A DNA stretch of 64,000 bases from Bifidobacterium phasiani (lineage in GTDB: Bacteria > Actinomycetota > Actinomycetes > Actinomycetales > Bifidobacteriaceae), in NCBI RefSeq assembly GCF_019331775.1, contig NZ_JAHBBD010000004.1, positions 82,259 to 146,258 on the forward strand, given 5' to 3'. A program made the position numbers and the translations under genes. Below, in pieces: positions 31,901 to 43,663 of this stretch. Within the stretch, counting starts at the first letter, position 1, and each line of letters starts with the position of its first letter. The notes below the pieces were generated by a model. That model ran no database searches, was not told where the DNA came from, and saw only the letters and a list, made by a program, of their open reading frames with translations.

Positions 31901-32101
31901 GACTGGCGGCGCAGGACCGGATGGACGATCCGGATGCGCCGGCGGGGGCCTCCTCGCCGCCCGCGTTCAGCTCCGACCGCGCGGTCGAGCAGGGATACGC
32001 CCTGGCCGCGTGACCGTGCCGGTGGACGACGAACGCGCCCGCGTCGTCAACCGGCTGGTCTGCCTGCATGACGAGCGCGGGCGCTTCGCCCCGATGATGC
32101 G

Positions 32102-32148
32102 CGGTGCGGCCCGGGCGCCGCGATGGGGCCGGCGCCCGGGCCGCACCG
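32102..32148 (-). terminator. Long GC hairpin downstream of the GH3 gene
   Basis: CGGTGCGGCCCGGGCGCC (32102-32119) pairs perfectly with 32131-32148 (18 bp, 11-nt loop). It begins 9 bp after the GH3 stop codon on the minus strand. Confidence 0.75.
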
Positions 32149-32157
32149 GGTGGGAGG

Positions 32158-35013
32158 TCAGGCCGCGCGGCGCCGCAGATAGCGGCGGACCAGCAGCACC
32201 TCGGCGCCCACCAGCAGCAGGCCGACGGCCACGTCGACGCCGATGACGGCCATCTTCCACGGCTCCATGCCCACGGTCACGTCGCCGTCCTCATACACCC
32301 AGCTGTTGACCACGGTGTACAGGATGTGGCGGCTCGCCTCGCGCATGTACTGCACGGTGCTCGCGTCCTCGGTGTTCCTCGGCACGTTCGGACCGGACCC
32401 GTAGGTGGACAGCATCGCGTCCACGCCGTTGGCGAGCGCCGCGTCGGCGTTCATGAAGCCGTGGCCGTTGTCGCGGAAATAGTCCGAGATCGCCATGCCG
32501 TCGAAGCCCCACTCGTCGCGCAGCACGGTTTTGAGCAGGCTGCTGTTCTCGCCGGCCCACTTGATGCCCAGGTAGTTCCACGACACCATGAGCGCCTGCG
32601 CGCCGCCGTCCTTGATGCCCATCTCGAACGGCCGGAGGTAGATCTCGCGGATCGCCTGCTCGTTGGACCACACGCAGACCATCTTGGAGTTGCCGTCGTA
32701 CAGCGCGAAATGCTTGATGAACGCGTACACGCCCTGGCTCTGGCACCCTTCGATGGCCGCGGTCGCCATGATGCCGGACAGCACGCCGTCCTCCGAGTAG
32801 AACTCGTAGTTGCGCCCGCCGAACGGGCTGCGGTGGATGTTCACGCCGGGCGCGTACCAACCGGCGATGTTCATTTCGCGGCACATGCGGCCCATCATCT
32901 CGCCGTATTCCTGCACAAGCTGCGGGTTCCACGTCTGGGCGATCACCGTGGCGACCGGGAAGCCGATCGAGCCGGCTCCGGTGAAGTTGTTGTTGATGGC
33001 GGCGGGGCCGTCCGCATCGGTGACCTGGACCTTGCCGATCGAGTCGACGGCCGCGGTCTGGTAGCCGGCGAGCGAGGTCAGGTCGACCATGTCCTGCACG
33101 CTCATCTCGTCGAGCAGGGCGTCCCATTGCGGGTCGTCGACGTCGACGCCGCGCAGGTCGGCGAGCTGGACGCCGTTGTCGGCGCCGGTGGTCGGCATCT
33201 CGGCGTCGGGATCGAGGTACGTCGAGTAGTCGAAGTTCTCGTTGATGTGGTACTCGGCGCGCAGCTCGTCTGGCAGCTCGTCGTCGGCCTTGGCGGTGGC
33301 CTCGGCGTAGTTGGCGAAGTGGTCGGCCCGCGACAGATAGGTCACGTCGCCGGCGACGTCGTCGAACTCGTTGGTGGCGGCCGTCTCGTCGCCATTATGG
33401 GTGGCGTCGCCGCGGTAAACGACCTCGTCGGCCACTGTGTAGGTGCGGCTGTCCAATTCGGTGTGCGCGTCGGCGTTGATCGAGATCGTGTAGTCGCCGG
33501 CCTCGAGCACCCAGGCCTTGGCGTCCAGATAATCGTAGGAGGCGAGGTCGTCCTTGGCGACCGTGAACTCGAGGGTCTGCGACGCGCCGGGGGCGAGCAG
33601 GTCGGTCTTCTGCTCGTCGAGCAGGTTCGCGCTGGCCTTCTCGATGCCGCCGTTGGTGTACGGCGGGTCGTAGTAGACCTCGACGACGTCCTTGCCTGCC
33701 GTGTCGCCGGTGTTGGTCACGGTCACAGAGAAGCTCAGCTCGTCGCCGTTCTCGGCGATGTCGCTCATCCGCTGCTCGAACGTGGTGTACGACAGGCCGT
33801 AGCCGAACGGGTACTGCACGGTGGTCTCGTAGTCGATCAGGCCCTCGTCCGCGGCGGTCTCGTAGAACTTGTAGCCCACGTAGATGCCTTCGGCGTAGTC
33901 GAGGAAGGCGGGCGAGAACTCCTGCGACACGCCGGCGTTCATGCCCTCGACCGTGTAGTCGCCCATGTTGCTGTAGTCGGTCTTGACCGCGTTGTTCCAC
34001 CACGGGGCCTGCGTCATGTCGTAGACCAGCGTGTCGGTGGTGCGGCCGGAGGGGTTGATCTCGCCGGAGAAGATGCCGCCGAGCGCGTTGAACCCCACGT
34101 GGCCGGGTCCCGCGCACCAGATGGCCGACTTGATCTGGTCGTAGTCGTCGATGAAGCCGAGCTCCATCGGGTTCGCGCTGTTGATCAGCACGATCACGTC
34201 ATCGAAGTTGGAGCACACCATCTCGACGAGGTCCTCCTCGGTGCGAGACAGCCGCAGGTAGTGCTCCCCCGCCTCGAAGTCCTCGTACGCGTCGGAGTTG
34301 CCGTCGAAGTTGGCCTGGCTGACGTCGGTCGGCAGGTCGTTCTGGCCTTCGCTGGCGGCGCGGGAGATCGTGATCACCGCGACGTCGGAGAACTGCCGGG
34401 CGCCGTCGATCAGATCCAGCGGATACGTGTCGACCGGCGGCTCGGGCAGCGACCAGCTCTGCTTGTTGATCGACATCTCGGGACGTTCGCTGTACGCCGC
34501 ATAGAAGTCGGCGAGGTCCTGGTTCACCGAGAAGCCGGCGTTCTCCAGACCCTGCCGGATCGACACCGTGTCGTACAGCTCGTTGATGCCGCCGGAGCCG
34601 CCGCCGGCGTACGCGGGGTTCTCGGACGCCCAGCCGAACAGGTTGATGTTCGTGACATCGGTGAGCGGCAGCAGGCCGTCGTCGTTCTTCAGCATGACGA
34701 ACCCCTCGCCGGCGATGGTCTCGACGAGGTCGCCGGCCTCCCGCGTCGTCTCGGCGCTGACCTGACCGGATCCCATCGTCAGGCCGATCAGCGTGGACAT
34801 CGGCCCCAGGCAGACCATCGAGGCGATCGCCGTGACCGACGCCACAGCCGCCACCACGGTGTTGCCGCGCACCAGCGCGCGCAACGGCCTGCCGATCCAA
34901 TGCGCCGCGACCGCCACCGCGACGCACAGCGCCAGCAGGACGCCCAACGCGATCAGATACGGCTGGCAGGTCTGCAGCACGCCGATCACATCCTCCATAT
35001 TGATGCCGACCAT
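32158..35013 (-). CDS. Domain-swapped GH3 glycoside hydrolase with membrane anchors at both ends
   Basis: 951 residues. Two N-terminal membrane segments lie at about 17-80. Next comes the GH3 (alpha/beta)6 C-type domain (about 95-430: GEGFVMLKNDDGLLPLTD, then GRTTDTLVYD, PFGYGLSYTTFE), then a fibronectin-III-like domain (TVTNTGDTAGKDVVEVYYDPP), then the catalytic TIM-like domain last, with nucleophile Asp844 in DGMAISDYF. A final membrane segment (about 918-940) is followed by an Arg tail. Known: the reversed GH3 order occurs in some rumen and gut beta-glucosidases. Here it is an extracellular, membrane-tethered enzyme. Substrate is unknown, with a beta-glucoside most likely. AAAGGAGACAACA precedes the start. 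An inverted repeat (CGGATTG, 10 bp, CAATCCG; 35034-35057) lies in its leader. Confidence 0.88.
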   Translation of the reverse strand: MVGINMEDVIGVLQTCQPYLIALGVLLALCVAVAVAAHWIGRPLRALVRGNTVVAAVASVTAIASMVCLGPMSTLIGLTMGSGQVSAETTREAGDLVETIAGEGFVMLKNDDGLLPLTDVTNINLFGWASENPAYAGGGSGGINELYDTVSIRQGLENAGFSVNQDLADFYAAYSERPEMSINKQSWSLPEPPVDTYPLDLIDGARQFSDVAVITISRAASEGQNDLPTDVSQANFDGNSDAYEDFEAGEHYLRLSRTEEDLVEMVCSNFDDVIVLINSANPMELGFIDDYDQIKSAIWCAGPGHVGFNALGGIFSGEINPSGRTTDTLVYDMTQAPWWNNAVKTDYSNMGDYTVEGMNAGVSQEFSPAFLDYAEGIYVGYKFYETAADEGLIDYETTVQYPFGYGLSYTTFEQRMSDIAENGDELSFSVTVTNTGDTAGKDVVEVYYDPPYTNGGIEKASANLLDEQKTDLLAPGASQTLEFTVAKDDLASYDYLDAKAWVLEAGDYTISINADAHTELDSRTYTVADEVVYRGDATHNGDETAATNEFDDVAGDVTYLSRADHFANYAEATAKADDELPDELRAEYHINENFDYSTYLDPDAEMPTTGADNGVQLADLRGVDVDDPQWDALLDEMSVQDMVDLTSLAGYQTAAVDSIGKVQVTDADGPAAINNNFTGAGSIGFPVATVIAQTWNPQLVQEYGEMMGRMCREMNIAGWYAPGVNIHRSPFGGRNYEFYSEDGVLSGIMATAAIEGCQSQGVYAFIKHFALYDGNSKMVCVWSNEQAIREIYLRPFEMGIKDGGAQALMVSWNYLGIKWAGENSSLLKTVLRDEWGFDGMAISDYFRDNGHGFMNADAALANGVDAMLSTYGSGPNVPRNTEDASTVQYMREASRHILYTVVNSWVYEDGDVTVGMEPWKMAVIGVDVAVGLLLVGAEVLLVRRYLRRRAA

Positions 35014-35220
35014 TGTTGTCTCCTTTGCTCATCCGGATTGGCAGCCCTGTCAATCCGACTGTTGTGCCGACCTCCGGGTCGACGTCCTCGGACGACCCGG
35101 CTATCGGGATTCAGTAAAGCAAAGCGGTCGGCTTCGCGCTCGGGGAACGCACCGTTCTGTCGCGTGCCCGACAAAATCTGCGACGGCCGGGCGGCGGGGC
35201 GTGGCGGATGGTCCGCGGCG

Positions 35221-35943
35221 TCAGGCCGCGGCGCCCGGCGCGAGGTATTCGGAGAACCGCCGGCGGAACTCGGTGCGCCGCGGACGGCTGATGGGCAGGC
35301 GGTCGCCGTTCGACATCGCCGCGTCGTGCCCGTCGATGGCGATGACGTGCGCGAGATTGACGAGATAGCCCGAGTTGGCGCGGGCGAAGCTGTGGTCGAG
35401 CTCGTTGAGCAGGTCCTCGAAGCGGACGATCGAGCAGACGATCTGGAAGTTCCCCAGCATCGTGTGCACGACGGTGCGGTGGCGCACCGAATCGACGTAG
35501 ATGATCTCGTCCAGGCGTATGCGACGCTCATGCCCGCCGGTCACCACGGTGACGCTGCGGCGCGCATGGCCGCGGGATGCATGGATGCACCGGTCGAGGC
35601 TGCGGGAGAACGTCTCGTAGGACGGCGGCTTGAGGATGTAGGACGCGGCGGCGACCGTATAGCCTTCGGCGGCGTATTCGTCGCTCATCGACACCAGCAC
35701 CGCCTCGACGGCGTCGTCCATGGCGCGGACGCGGCGCATCACGCCGATGCCGTCGACGTCATCCGGGTCGACATCGACGATGACGACGTCCCATTCGGGG
35801 ACGTACCCGGACACGAAGGCGTCGCCGTCGTCGAAGACGGTGATGTCGAACGATTCGCCGTGCTCCTCGCCGTACCGCCGGCACAGGCCGGTCAGACGCT
35901 CCTGGCAGGCCGGGGCGTTGTCCACGATCGCGATCCGCATCAT
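35221..35943 (-). CDS. LytTR-family response regulator
   Basis: 240 residues. Receiver-like domain 1-120 (MRIAIVDNAP, WDVVIVDVDPDDVDGIGVM, YILKPP) with the phosphoacceptor Asp and the Lys kept. The usual DD pair is DN. A LytTR DNA-binding domain lies at about 130-235: IIYVDSVRHRTVVHTMLGNF and NELDHSFARANSGYLVNLAHV. Such regulators control peptide, bacteriocin or cell-surface genes. No histidine kinase is adjacent, so it is an orphan here. GGAGGAGGG precedes two ATG codons, so the start could be three bases later. The GH3 gene downstream is the nearest candidate target. Confidence 0.85.
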   Translation of the reverse strand: MMRIAIVDNAPACQERLTGLCRRYGEEHGESFDITVFDDGDAFVSGYVPEWDVVIVDVDPDDVDGIGVMRRVRAMDDAVEAVLVSMSDEYAAEGYTVAAASYILKPPSYETFSRSLDRCIHASRGHARRSVTVVTGGHERRIRLDEIIYVDSVRHRTVVHTMLGNFQIVCSIVRFEDLLNELDHSFARANSGYLVNLAHVIAIDGHDAAMSNGDRLPISRPRRTEFRRRFSEYLAPGAAA

Positions 35944-36006
35944 CGCACCCTCCTCCCTGTGGTACCGCATCATCGCACGTGGACCGGACGGGTGCGGCCC
36001 GGGCCG

Positions 36007-36055
36007 GGACACGCCGAAGGGCTCCGCGGGGTTCGGGGGATGGTCCGCGGATAGG
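36007..36055. repeat. Dispersed intergenic hairpin repeat, copy C (half element)
   Basis: The stretch reads GGACACGCCGAAGGGCTCCG followed by CGGGGTTCGGGGGATGGTCCGCGG. It matches the tail and first arm of copies A, B and D, in the D orientation. The second arm of the hairpin is missing, so the copy looks truncated. Confidence 0.65.
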
Positions 36056-36071
36056 GGCCCGATGACGCCGA

Positions 36072-36104
36072 TGCCCGCAGAGTATATAGCGAACTCTGCG
36101 GGCA
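36072..36104 (-). terminator. Hairpin downstream of aconitase
   Basis: TGCCCGCAGAGT (36072-36083) pairs perfectly with ACTCTGCGGGCA (36093-36104), loop ATATAGCGA. It lies 80 bp downstream of the aconitase stop on the minus strand, without a T-run. Confidence 0.55.
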
Positions 36105-36183
36105 CCTCAACAGCCCGCCCCCGATAGGCCGTTGCCCCGGGGAGCGGTCCGGGCATGGTCGGCCGGCGCCGGCCACCCGGACG

Positions 36184-38892
<2,709 letters not shown>

Positions 38893-39018
38893 GAATTCCT
38901 CCCGGACATGTAGACGGTGCCGTGCGATGGCACCACTGACCAGTATCCGACGCCCACGTTACAGGTTCGTCTCATCGGCTCTGGCGTGTCGGCTTGTCAT
39001 GTGAGACAATCCGCGGCC

Positions 39019-41598
39019 TCACGACCGGCGGCGCGCGTGCACACGGTCCTCGGCCCAGCGCCAGACGTGCGGCACGACGGCCAGGCACAGTGCGAAGATG
39101 ACGGCGGACATGCCCAGCGCGATCAACGTGGCGGTCAGCGTGCGCCCCGTGGGCACCTGCAGCGCGAAGAACGAGGCGACGAACGGGATGAACATGCCGG
39201 CGACGCCGGCCGCCGCGAAGAAAGCGACCAGGGCGCCGCGCCACGAGTTCAGCGGCGTGGCGACGCGGGCGAGCACGAACACGCCCATCGTGAACAGGAT
39301 GATCGCGCATGTGGCGCGCAGCGACGCCAGGTCGGCGTCGGAGTCGGCGATGTCCCAGCCCATGATGCCGGGCAGGAGCCATGCGGCGAACAGCACCGAC
39401 AGGCCGGTGGCCACGCCGCCGGGCAGCGCGAAGCGCACGACGCGCCTGAGGAAGCCGGGCATGTAGCGCCGGGTGTTCGGCGCGAGCGCGAGGATGAACG
39501 CCGGGGCGCCGATGGTCAGCGCGCCGATGTAGGTGATGTGCCGCGGCAGGTACGGATAGGGGATCTGCGAGAGCACCACGCCGAGCGAGATCAGCGCGGA
39601 GTACACGGTCTTGACCAGGAACAGGCTGGCGACGCGCTCCATGTTGGCCATGACCTGGCGGCCCCGCGCCACGACGTCCGGCAGATGCGAGAACTTCGAG
39701 TCGACGAGCACCACCTGCGCCACGGCCTTGGTGGCCGGCGCGGCGTTGCCCATCGCGATGCCCAGGTCGGCCTCCTTGATGGCCAGGGCGTCGTTGACGC
39801 CGTCGCCGGTCATCGCCACGACATGGTCGCCGGCGTGCAGCGCCTGGACGATGGCCTTCTTCTGGTCGGGCAGCACGCGCCCCAGCACGTCGACGCCCTC
39901 GAGCACGCGGGCCAGCTCGCCGATGTCCTCGGGCAGCTCGCGGGCGTCCATCGCCACCGGGCGGCGGTCCCCGGTCAGCCGCACCCGGGCGGCGATCGCG
40001 CCGACGGTGACCGGGTTGTCGCCGGAGATGACGCGGCAGCGCACGCCCTGGTCACGGAACCACGCCAGCGTCTCCTCGGCGTCCGCGCGCACGCGTTCGG
40101 AGCACAGCACCAGCGCGACGGGGCGGGCGGAGGCCAGCAGCCGCGGGTCGGACTCGAACCAGGACCAGTCGCCGTCGACGTGCCGCGTGTCCGGGCAGTG
40201 CGCGACCAGCAGCACGCGCTCCCCGTCCGCCGCGCAGCGGTTGACCTGCTCGAGCACGTCGGCGTGGTCGCCGTCCAGCGCCGCGAGGATGACCTCGGGG
40301 GCGCCCATGTACCAAATGCCGCCGGGCACCGTGAACGCCGACGACCCCCCGCCGGACATCGCCGCCCCGACGATGCCGACCCCCTGTTCCGGATAGCCGA
40401 CCGCGCTCCATTTGCGGGCCGACGAGAACGGGATGCGCACATCGATGCCGGCGGGCGCGTACCCCTGCTCCCCCAACGCCTCGAGGATCGCGCGTCCGGT
40501 GCCGTTGGGCTGCTCCTCGTACGCCAGGTCGTACAGCGCCTGCAGCGTCGCCTGCTCGTCCGGCGCGGCCGCGTGCGGCGCGCCGTCCAGCATGATGAGG
40601 CGGTCGAAGGCGATGCCGCCGTCGGTGATCGTGCCGGTCTTGTCGAGGTTCAGGCAGTCGACGCGCGCGAGCGTCTCCACCGATTCGAGCTCCTGGACCA
40701 GCGTGTTCCTGCGGGCGAGCCTGATGGCGGCGAGCGCGAAGTTCAGCGAGGTGAGCAGCACCAGGCCCTCGGGGATCATGCCGACCACGCCGGCGACGGC
40801 CGAGACGACCGTCTGCCGCCACTCGCCGGTGGCGATGGCCGCCTGCCACCCGCCCACCGTGCGGATCTGCGACCAGGTCAGCAGGAGGCACAGCGGCACG
40901 ACCAGGAAGGTCATGAACTTCAGGATCGTGTTGATGCCCTTGTTCAGATCGGAGACGGTCTTCTTGTAGACCTTGGCCTGCGCGGTCAGCGTGGCCGCGT
41001 AGCTGTGCTCGCCGACGGCGTCGACCTGCACCAGCGCCATGCCGGACACCGCGGTGGAGCCCGAGTAGATGCGGTCCCCCTCGCCCTTGCGCACGGTCCG
41101 CGACTCGCCGGTGAGCATCGACTCGTCCAGCTCCAGCCCCCAGCTGCGCAGCACCTGCGCGTCGGCCGGCACCTGCTCGCCGGAGCGGATCCACATCACG
41201 TCGCCGAGCACGATCTCGTTGTGCGGGACCTCCACGTCGCGCCCGTCGCGCCGGACCAGGAAGTCCGAGGCGACGAGGATCGACAGCCGGTCCAGCGTAC
41301 GCTTGGCCTTGAGCTCGGTCACGATGCCGATGCCGGTGTTGATGATGATGACGAAGCCGAACACCGCGTCGCGCCACGAGCCGGTGATCAGCACCAGGAC
41401 CATCGCGGCGAGGATGATGCCGTTGAACAGCGTGAACACGTTCGAACGGATGATCTCCGCCAGCGAGCGCGACGTCGAGTCCTTGACCAGGTTGGACTGC
41501 CCGGCCTCGACGCGTTCGGCCACTTCGGACGACGACAGCCCCTTCCATGCGACGTCGGGCATCGACGGAACGGGCGCGGATGGTGCGGAATCGGTCAT
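39019..41598 (-). CDS. Cation-transporting P-type ATPase, CtpE-like
   Basis: 859-residue P-type ATPase. The phosphorylation motif is DKTGT with Asp319. The actuator-domain motif is LDESMLTGES, the hinge is TGDGVNDALAIKEADLG, and the M4 motif is VVGMIPEGLVLL. The PEGL M4 motif and the overall layout resemble mycobacterial CtpE, reported as a calcium importer. The ion is not certain. No N-terminal heavy-metal-binding domain is present. GAGAGGAACCC precedes the start. An inverted repeat about 60-80 bp upstream may be a metal-regulator site. Confidence 0.9.
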   Translation of the reverse strand: MTDSAPSAPVPSMPDVAWKGLSSSEVAERVEAGQSNLVKDSTSRSLAEIIRSNVFTLFNGIILAAMVLVLITGSWRDAVFGFVIIINTGIGIVTELKAKRTLDRLSILVASDFLVRRDGRDVEVPHNEIVLGDVMWIRSGEQVPADAQVLRSWGLELDESMLTGESRTVRKGEGDRIYSGSTAVSGMALVQVDAVGEHSYAATLTAQAKVYKKTVSDLNKGINTILKFMTFLVVPLCLLLTWSQIRTVGGWQAAIATGEWRQTVVSAVAGVVGMIPEGLVLLTSLNFALAAIRLARRNTLVQELESVETLARVDCLNLDKTGTITDGGIAFDRLIMLDGAPHAAAPDEQATLQALYDLAYEEQPNGTGRAILEALGEQGYAPAGIDVRIPFSSARKWSAVGYPEQGVGIVGAAMSGGGSSAFTVPGGIWYMGAPEVILAALDGDHADVLEQVNRCAADGERVLLVAHCPDTRHVDGDWSWFESDPRLLASARPVALVLCSERVRADAEETLAWFRDQGVRCRVISGDNPVTVGAIAARVRLTGDRRPVAMDARELPEDIGELARVLEGVDVLGRVLPDQKKAIVQALHAGDHVVAMTGDGVNDALAIKEADLGIAMGNAAPATKAVAQVVLVDSKFSHLPDVVARGRQVMANMERVASLFLVKTVYSALISLGVVLSQIPYPYLPRHITYIGALTIGAPAFILALAPNTRRYMPGFLRRVVRFALPGGVATGLSVLFAAWLLPGIMGWDIADSDADLASLRATCAIILFTMGVFVLARVATPLNSWRGALVAFFAAAGVAGMFIPFVASFFALQVPTGRTLTATLIALGMSAVIFALCLAVVPHVWRWAEDRVHARRRS

Positions 41599-41659
41599 GG
41601 GTTCCTCTCAGGTCGTTCGGCGGATTCGTCTCTGTCTTCCATTATTGGCTATCCGCCCG

Positions 41660-41681
41660 GGGGTAGGTACATATCTACCCC
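41660..41681 (-). promoter_or_regulatory. Inverted-repeat operator upstream of the P-type ATPase gene
   Basis: GGGGTAG (41660-41666), an 8-bp spacer, and CTACCCC (41675-41681) form a perfect inverted repeat 62-83 bp upstream of the start codon. It is likely within or next to the promoter. The regulator is unknown. Confidence 0.5.
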
Positions 41682-41767
41682 TGATTTTTCCCCGAAGGGT
41701 CGCCCGGCGCCATCGGCCGCGGGGACGACATCGCGGCCGCCGCCGATCGCCCCGGCGCCACGCCCGG

Positions 41768-42352
41768 TCAGCCCGCGCCGTCGACGAACGTGGTGACCAT
41801 CATCTCGCGTTCGTGCGGCCTGTCGTCGATCACCGTCATCACCGCGTCGTCGATCGCCGTCGCGTCCGCGGCCCGGTCGTTGACGGTGAACGTGGCCGCG
41901 AACAGCGTGTCGTCGTCCGGCGCGGCCAGCGGGTCGAGCAGCACCACGGGGATGCCGGCCCGGCGCGCCTCGGACAGCGCGTCGTCCCAGCCCGCCGCAT
42001 CGCCGCCCGCGTCGAGCCGGGCGACCATGATGATCGACACCTGCCGGAAGGCCATGTCCTCGACGCCTCCCTGCGCGGCGGCCGCGGGGTCGTCGTTCGA
42101 CGCGCAGGGCACATAGACGGCCTTGAGTCCGGCCGAGGCGAAGGCGTCCAGCATCAGCGAATCCATGGCCGTCAGGTCGGAGCCGACGTACCCGATCACC
42201 ACGTCGCCGCGGTCGAGCCCGTCGAAGGCGACCGGCGCGTCCCGGTCCTGCGTGTCCCCCACCGCCCGGCCCGGCGGCGTGCAGCCGGCGAGCCCGACGC
42301 ACGCGGCCGCGCAGCACAGCGCGGCGACGGAACGGCGGATCAGCGAGGTCAT
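41768..42352 (-). CDS. Putative lipoprotein with periplasmic-binding-protein-like fold
   Basis: 194 residues with a lipoprotein signal (LAGC, Cys24). The mature part resembles one lobe of a type I sugar-binding protein or LacI fold: DRGDVVIGYVGSDLTAMDSL, LMLDAFASAGLKAVYVPC, and AGIPVVLLDPLAAPD. It is about half the length of such binding proteins. No transporter genes are adjacent. The start at 42352 is set by a TATCAT -10 box (42365-42360) seven bases upstream. An ATG at 42361 overlaps that box. Confidence 0.7.
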   Translation of the reverse strand: MTSLIRRSVAALCCAAACVGLAGCTPPGRAVGDTQDRDAPVAFDGLDRGDVVIGYVGSDLTAMDSLMLDAFASAGLKAVYVPCASNDDPAAAAQGGVEDMAFRQVSIIMVARLDAGGDAAGWDDALSEARRAGIPVVLLDPLAAPDDDTLFAATFTVNDRAADATAIDDAVMTVIDDRPHEREMMVTTFVDGAG

Positions 42353-42359
42353 GGCTTCC

Positions 42360-42365
42360 ATGATA
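42360..42365 (-). promoter_or_regulatory. -10 box of a leaderless promoter (lipoprotein gene)
   Basis: TATCAT on the minus strand lies seven bases before the ATG at 42352, with no ribosome-binding site. Confidence 0.55.
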
Positions 42366-42390
42366 GCCGTGCGGGACGTCGCCGCAGGGG

Positions 42391-43662
42391 CTAGTCCCCG
42401 GACCTTGTCAGCAGCGCCACCGTCTCGACGTGGTGGGTCATCGGGTAGATGTCGAAGGCGCGGATGGCGTCGAGCCGGTAGCCCAGGCCGCGCAGCGTGC
42501 CGACGTCGCGGGCCAGGCTGGTCGGGTCGCAGGCGATGTACACGATCGCCCCGGCGCCGGTGGCGGCCATCGCGCGGCACACCTTGGCCCGGGCGCCGGC
42601 GCGCGGCGGGTCGAGCACGATCACGTCCGGCCTGGCGAGGTCGTTGGGCACATGCGCCAGCGTGGCGGCGACGTCGCCGCAGCGCGCGTCCACGTCCGAC
42701 AGCCCCATCGCCCGCAGGTTGCGCTGGGCGCTGCGCACCGCCATCCGGCCGCCCTCGACGCTGAGCATGCGCACGCGGTCCGCGGCCAGCGTGGCCAGCG
42801 GCAGCGTGAACAGCCCCGAGCCGGAGTACAGGTCCCAGACCACCGCCGACGCGGCGCCGTCGAGCGCGCCGCGGACCGTATCCAGCACATGGTTCGCCAA
42901 TGCGACCGGCGCCTGCCGGTGCACCTGCCAGAAGCCGTCGGCGTCGACCGTGTAGCGGAACTCCAGACCGCCGACGCCCACGGTCTCGTCGAGCCGCTGC
43001 GAGCCGTCGCGCAGCCGGCCGTCGACCAGCACCGCGTAATTGTCCGACGGTCCGTCCGCGCCACCGCGCGGTTCGGGCGCGGCGATGCGGATCTGCGCGC
43101 CGGGCTCGAACCCGCCGTCCCAGACGCGGCAGGCGTCGGCGGCGTCGAGCAGCGCGCGGCTGGCCAGCGGCATCGTGTCGATCGGCACGCGGACGTGCGT
43201 GCCGCGCCGGCGCATCGACGGACGGCCGTCGTCGTCGGCGATCATCTCGATGCGGGTGCGCCAGTGCAGCCCGCCGGTCTCCAGGTCCTGCGGCATGCGC
43301 TCGATCGGCACCTCGTCGAGTTCGACGTGGCCCAGGCGGCTCATCTGCTCGCCGATCGTGATGGCCTTCCACCGCAGCTGCCCGGGCAGGGAGACGTGGA
43401 CGAGGTCGGCGCCGCCGACGCCGCCGCCCATGGCCAGCGGGCCGGCCAGCGGCCACGGCGGGGCGACGCGGTCGTCGCTCGGCTCCAGCACCTCGGCGAC
43501 CTCGCCGGTCCAGAAGCGTTCGTCGCGGTCGTGCGGCTCGTCGAGCGCGACGCGCACGAGCTCGCCGGGCAGCGCGAACCGGACGAACACGACGCGGCCG
43601 TCGATGTGGCCCACGCAGCGTCCCTGGTCGGCGTAGCGCTCGATGCGGATCACGGATTCCAT
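42391..43662 (-). CDS. Class I SAM RNA methyltransferase, TrmA/RlmD family (m5U)
   Basis: 423 residues. An N-terminal TRAM-like beta domain (about 1-60: RIERYADQGRCVGHIDGRVV) is followed by the TrmA/RumA catalytic domain: VWDLYSGSGLFTLPLA (SAM), DVIVLDPPRAGARAKV, and the nucleophile Cys in IVYIACDPTSLARD. It should make 5-methyluridine in rRNA or tRNA. The four iron-sulfur cysteines of RlmD are not visible. AAGGAGCATGAC precedes the start. DUF3159 lies directly upstream, with one base between its stop and this start. Confidence 0.92.
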   Translation of the reverse strand: MESVIRIERYADQGRCVGHIDGRVVFVRFALPGELVRVALDEPHDRDERFWTGEVAEVLEPSDDRVAPPWPLAGPLAMGGGVGGADLVHVSLPGQLRWKAITIGEQMSRLGHVELDEVPIERMPQDLETGGLHWRTRIEMIADDDGRPSMRRRGTHVRVPIDTMPLASRALLDAADACRVWDGGFEPGAQIRIAAPEPRGGADGPSDNYAVLVDGRLRDGSQRLDETVGVGGLEFRYTVDADGFWQVHRQAPVALANHVLDTVRGALDGAASAVVWDLYSGSGLFTLPLATLAADRVRMLSVEGGRMAVRSAQRNLRAMGLSDVDARCGDVAATLAHVPNDLARPDVIVLDPPRAGARAKVCRAMAATGAGAIVYIACDPTSLARDVGTLRGLGYRLDAIRAFDIYPMTHHVETVALLTRSGD

Positions 43663-43663
43663 G

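Noticed and set aside
31886..32100. Second gene fragment between the SDR remnant and the GH3 terminator
   Set aside because: No family resemblance in any frame; left as unassigned sequence.
32104..36054. A plus-strand open frame of over 1300 codons opposite the GH3 gene and the LytTR gene
   Set aside because: Antisense shadow with no recognisable domain.
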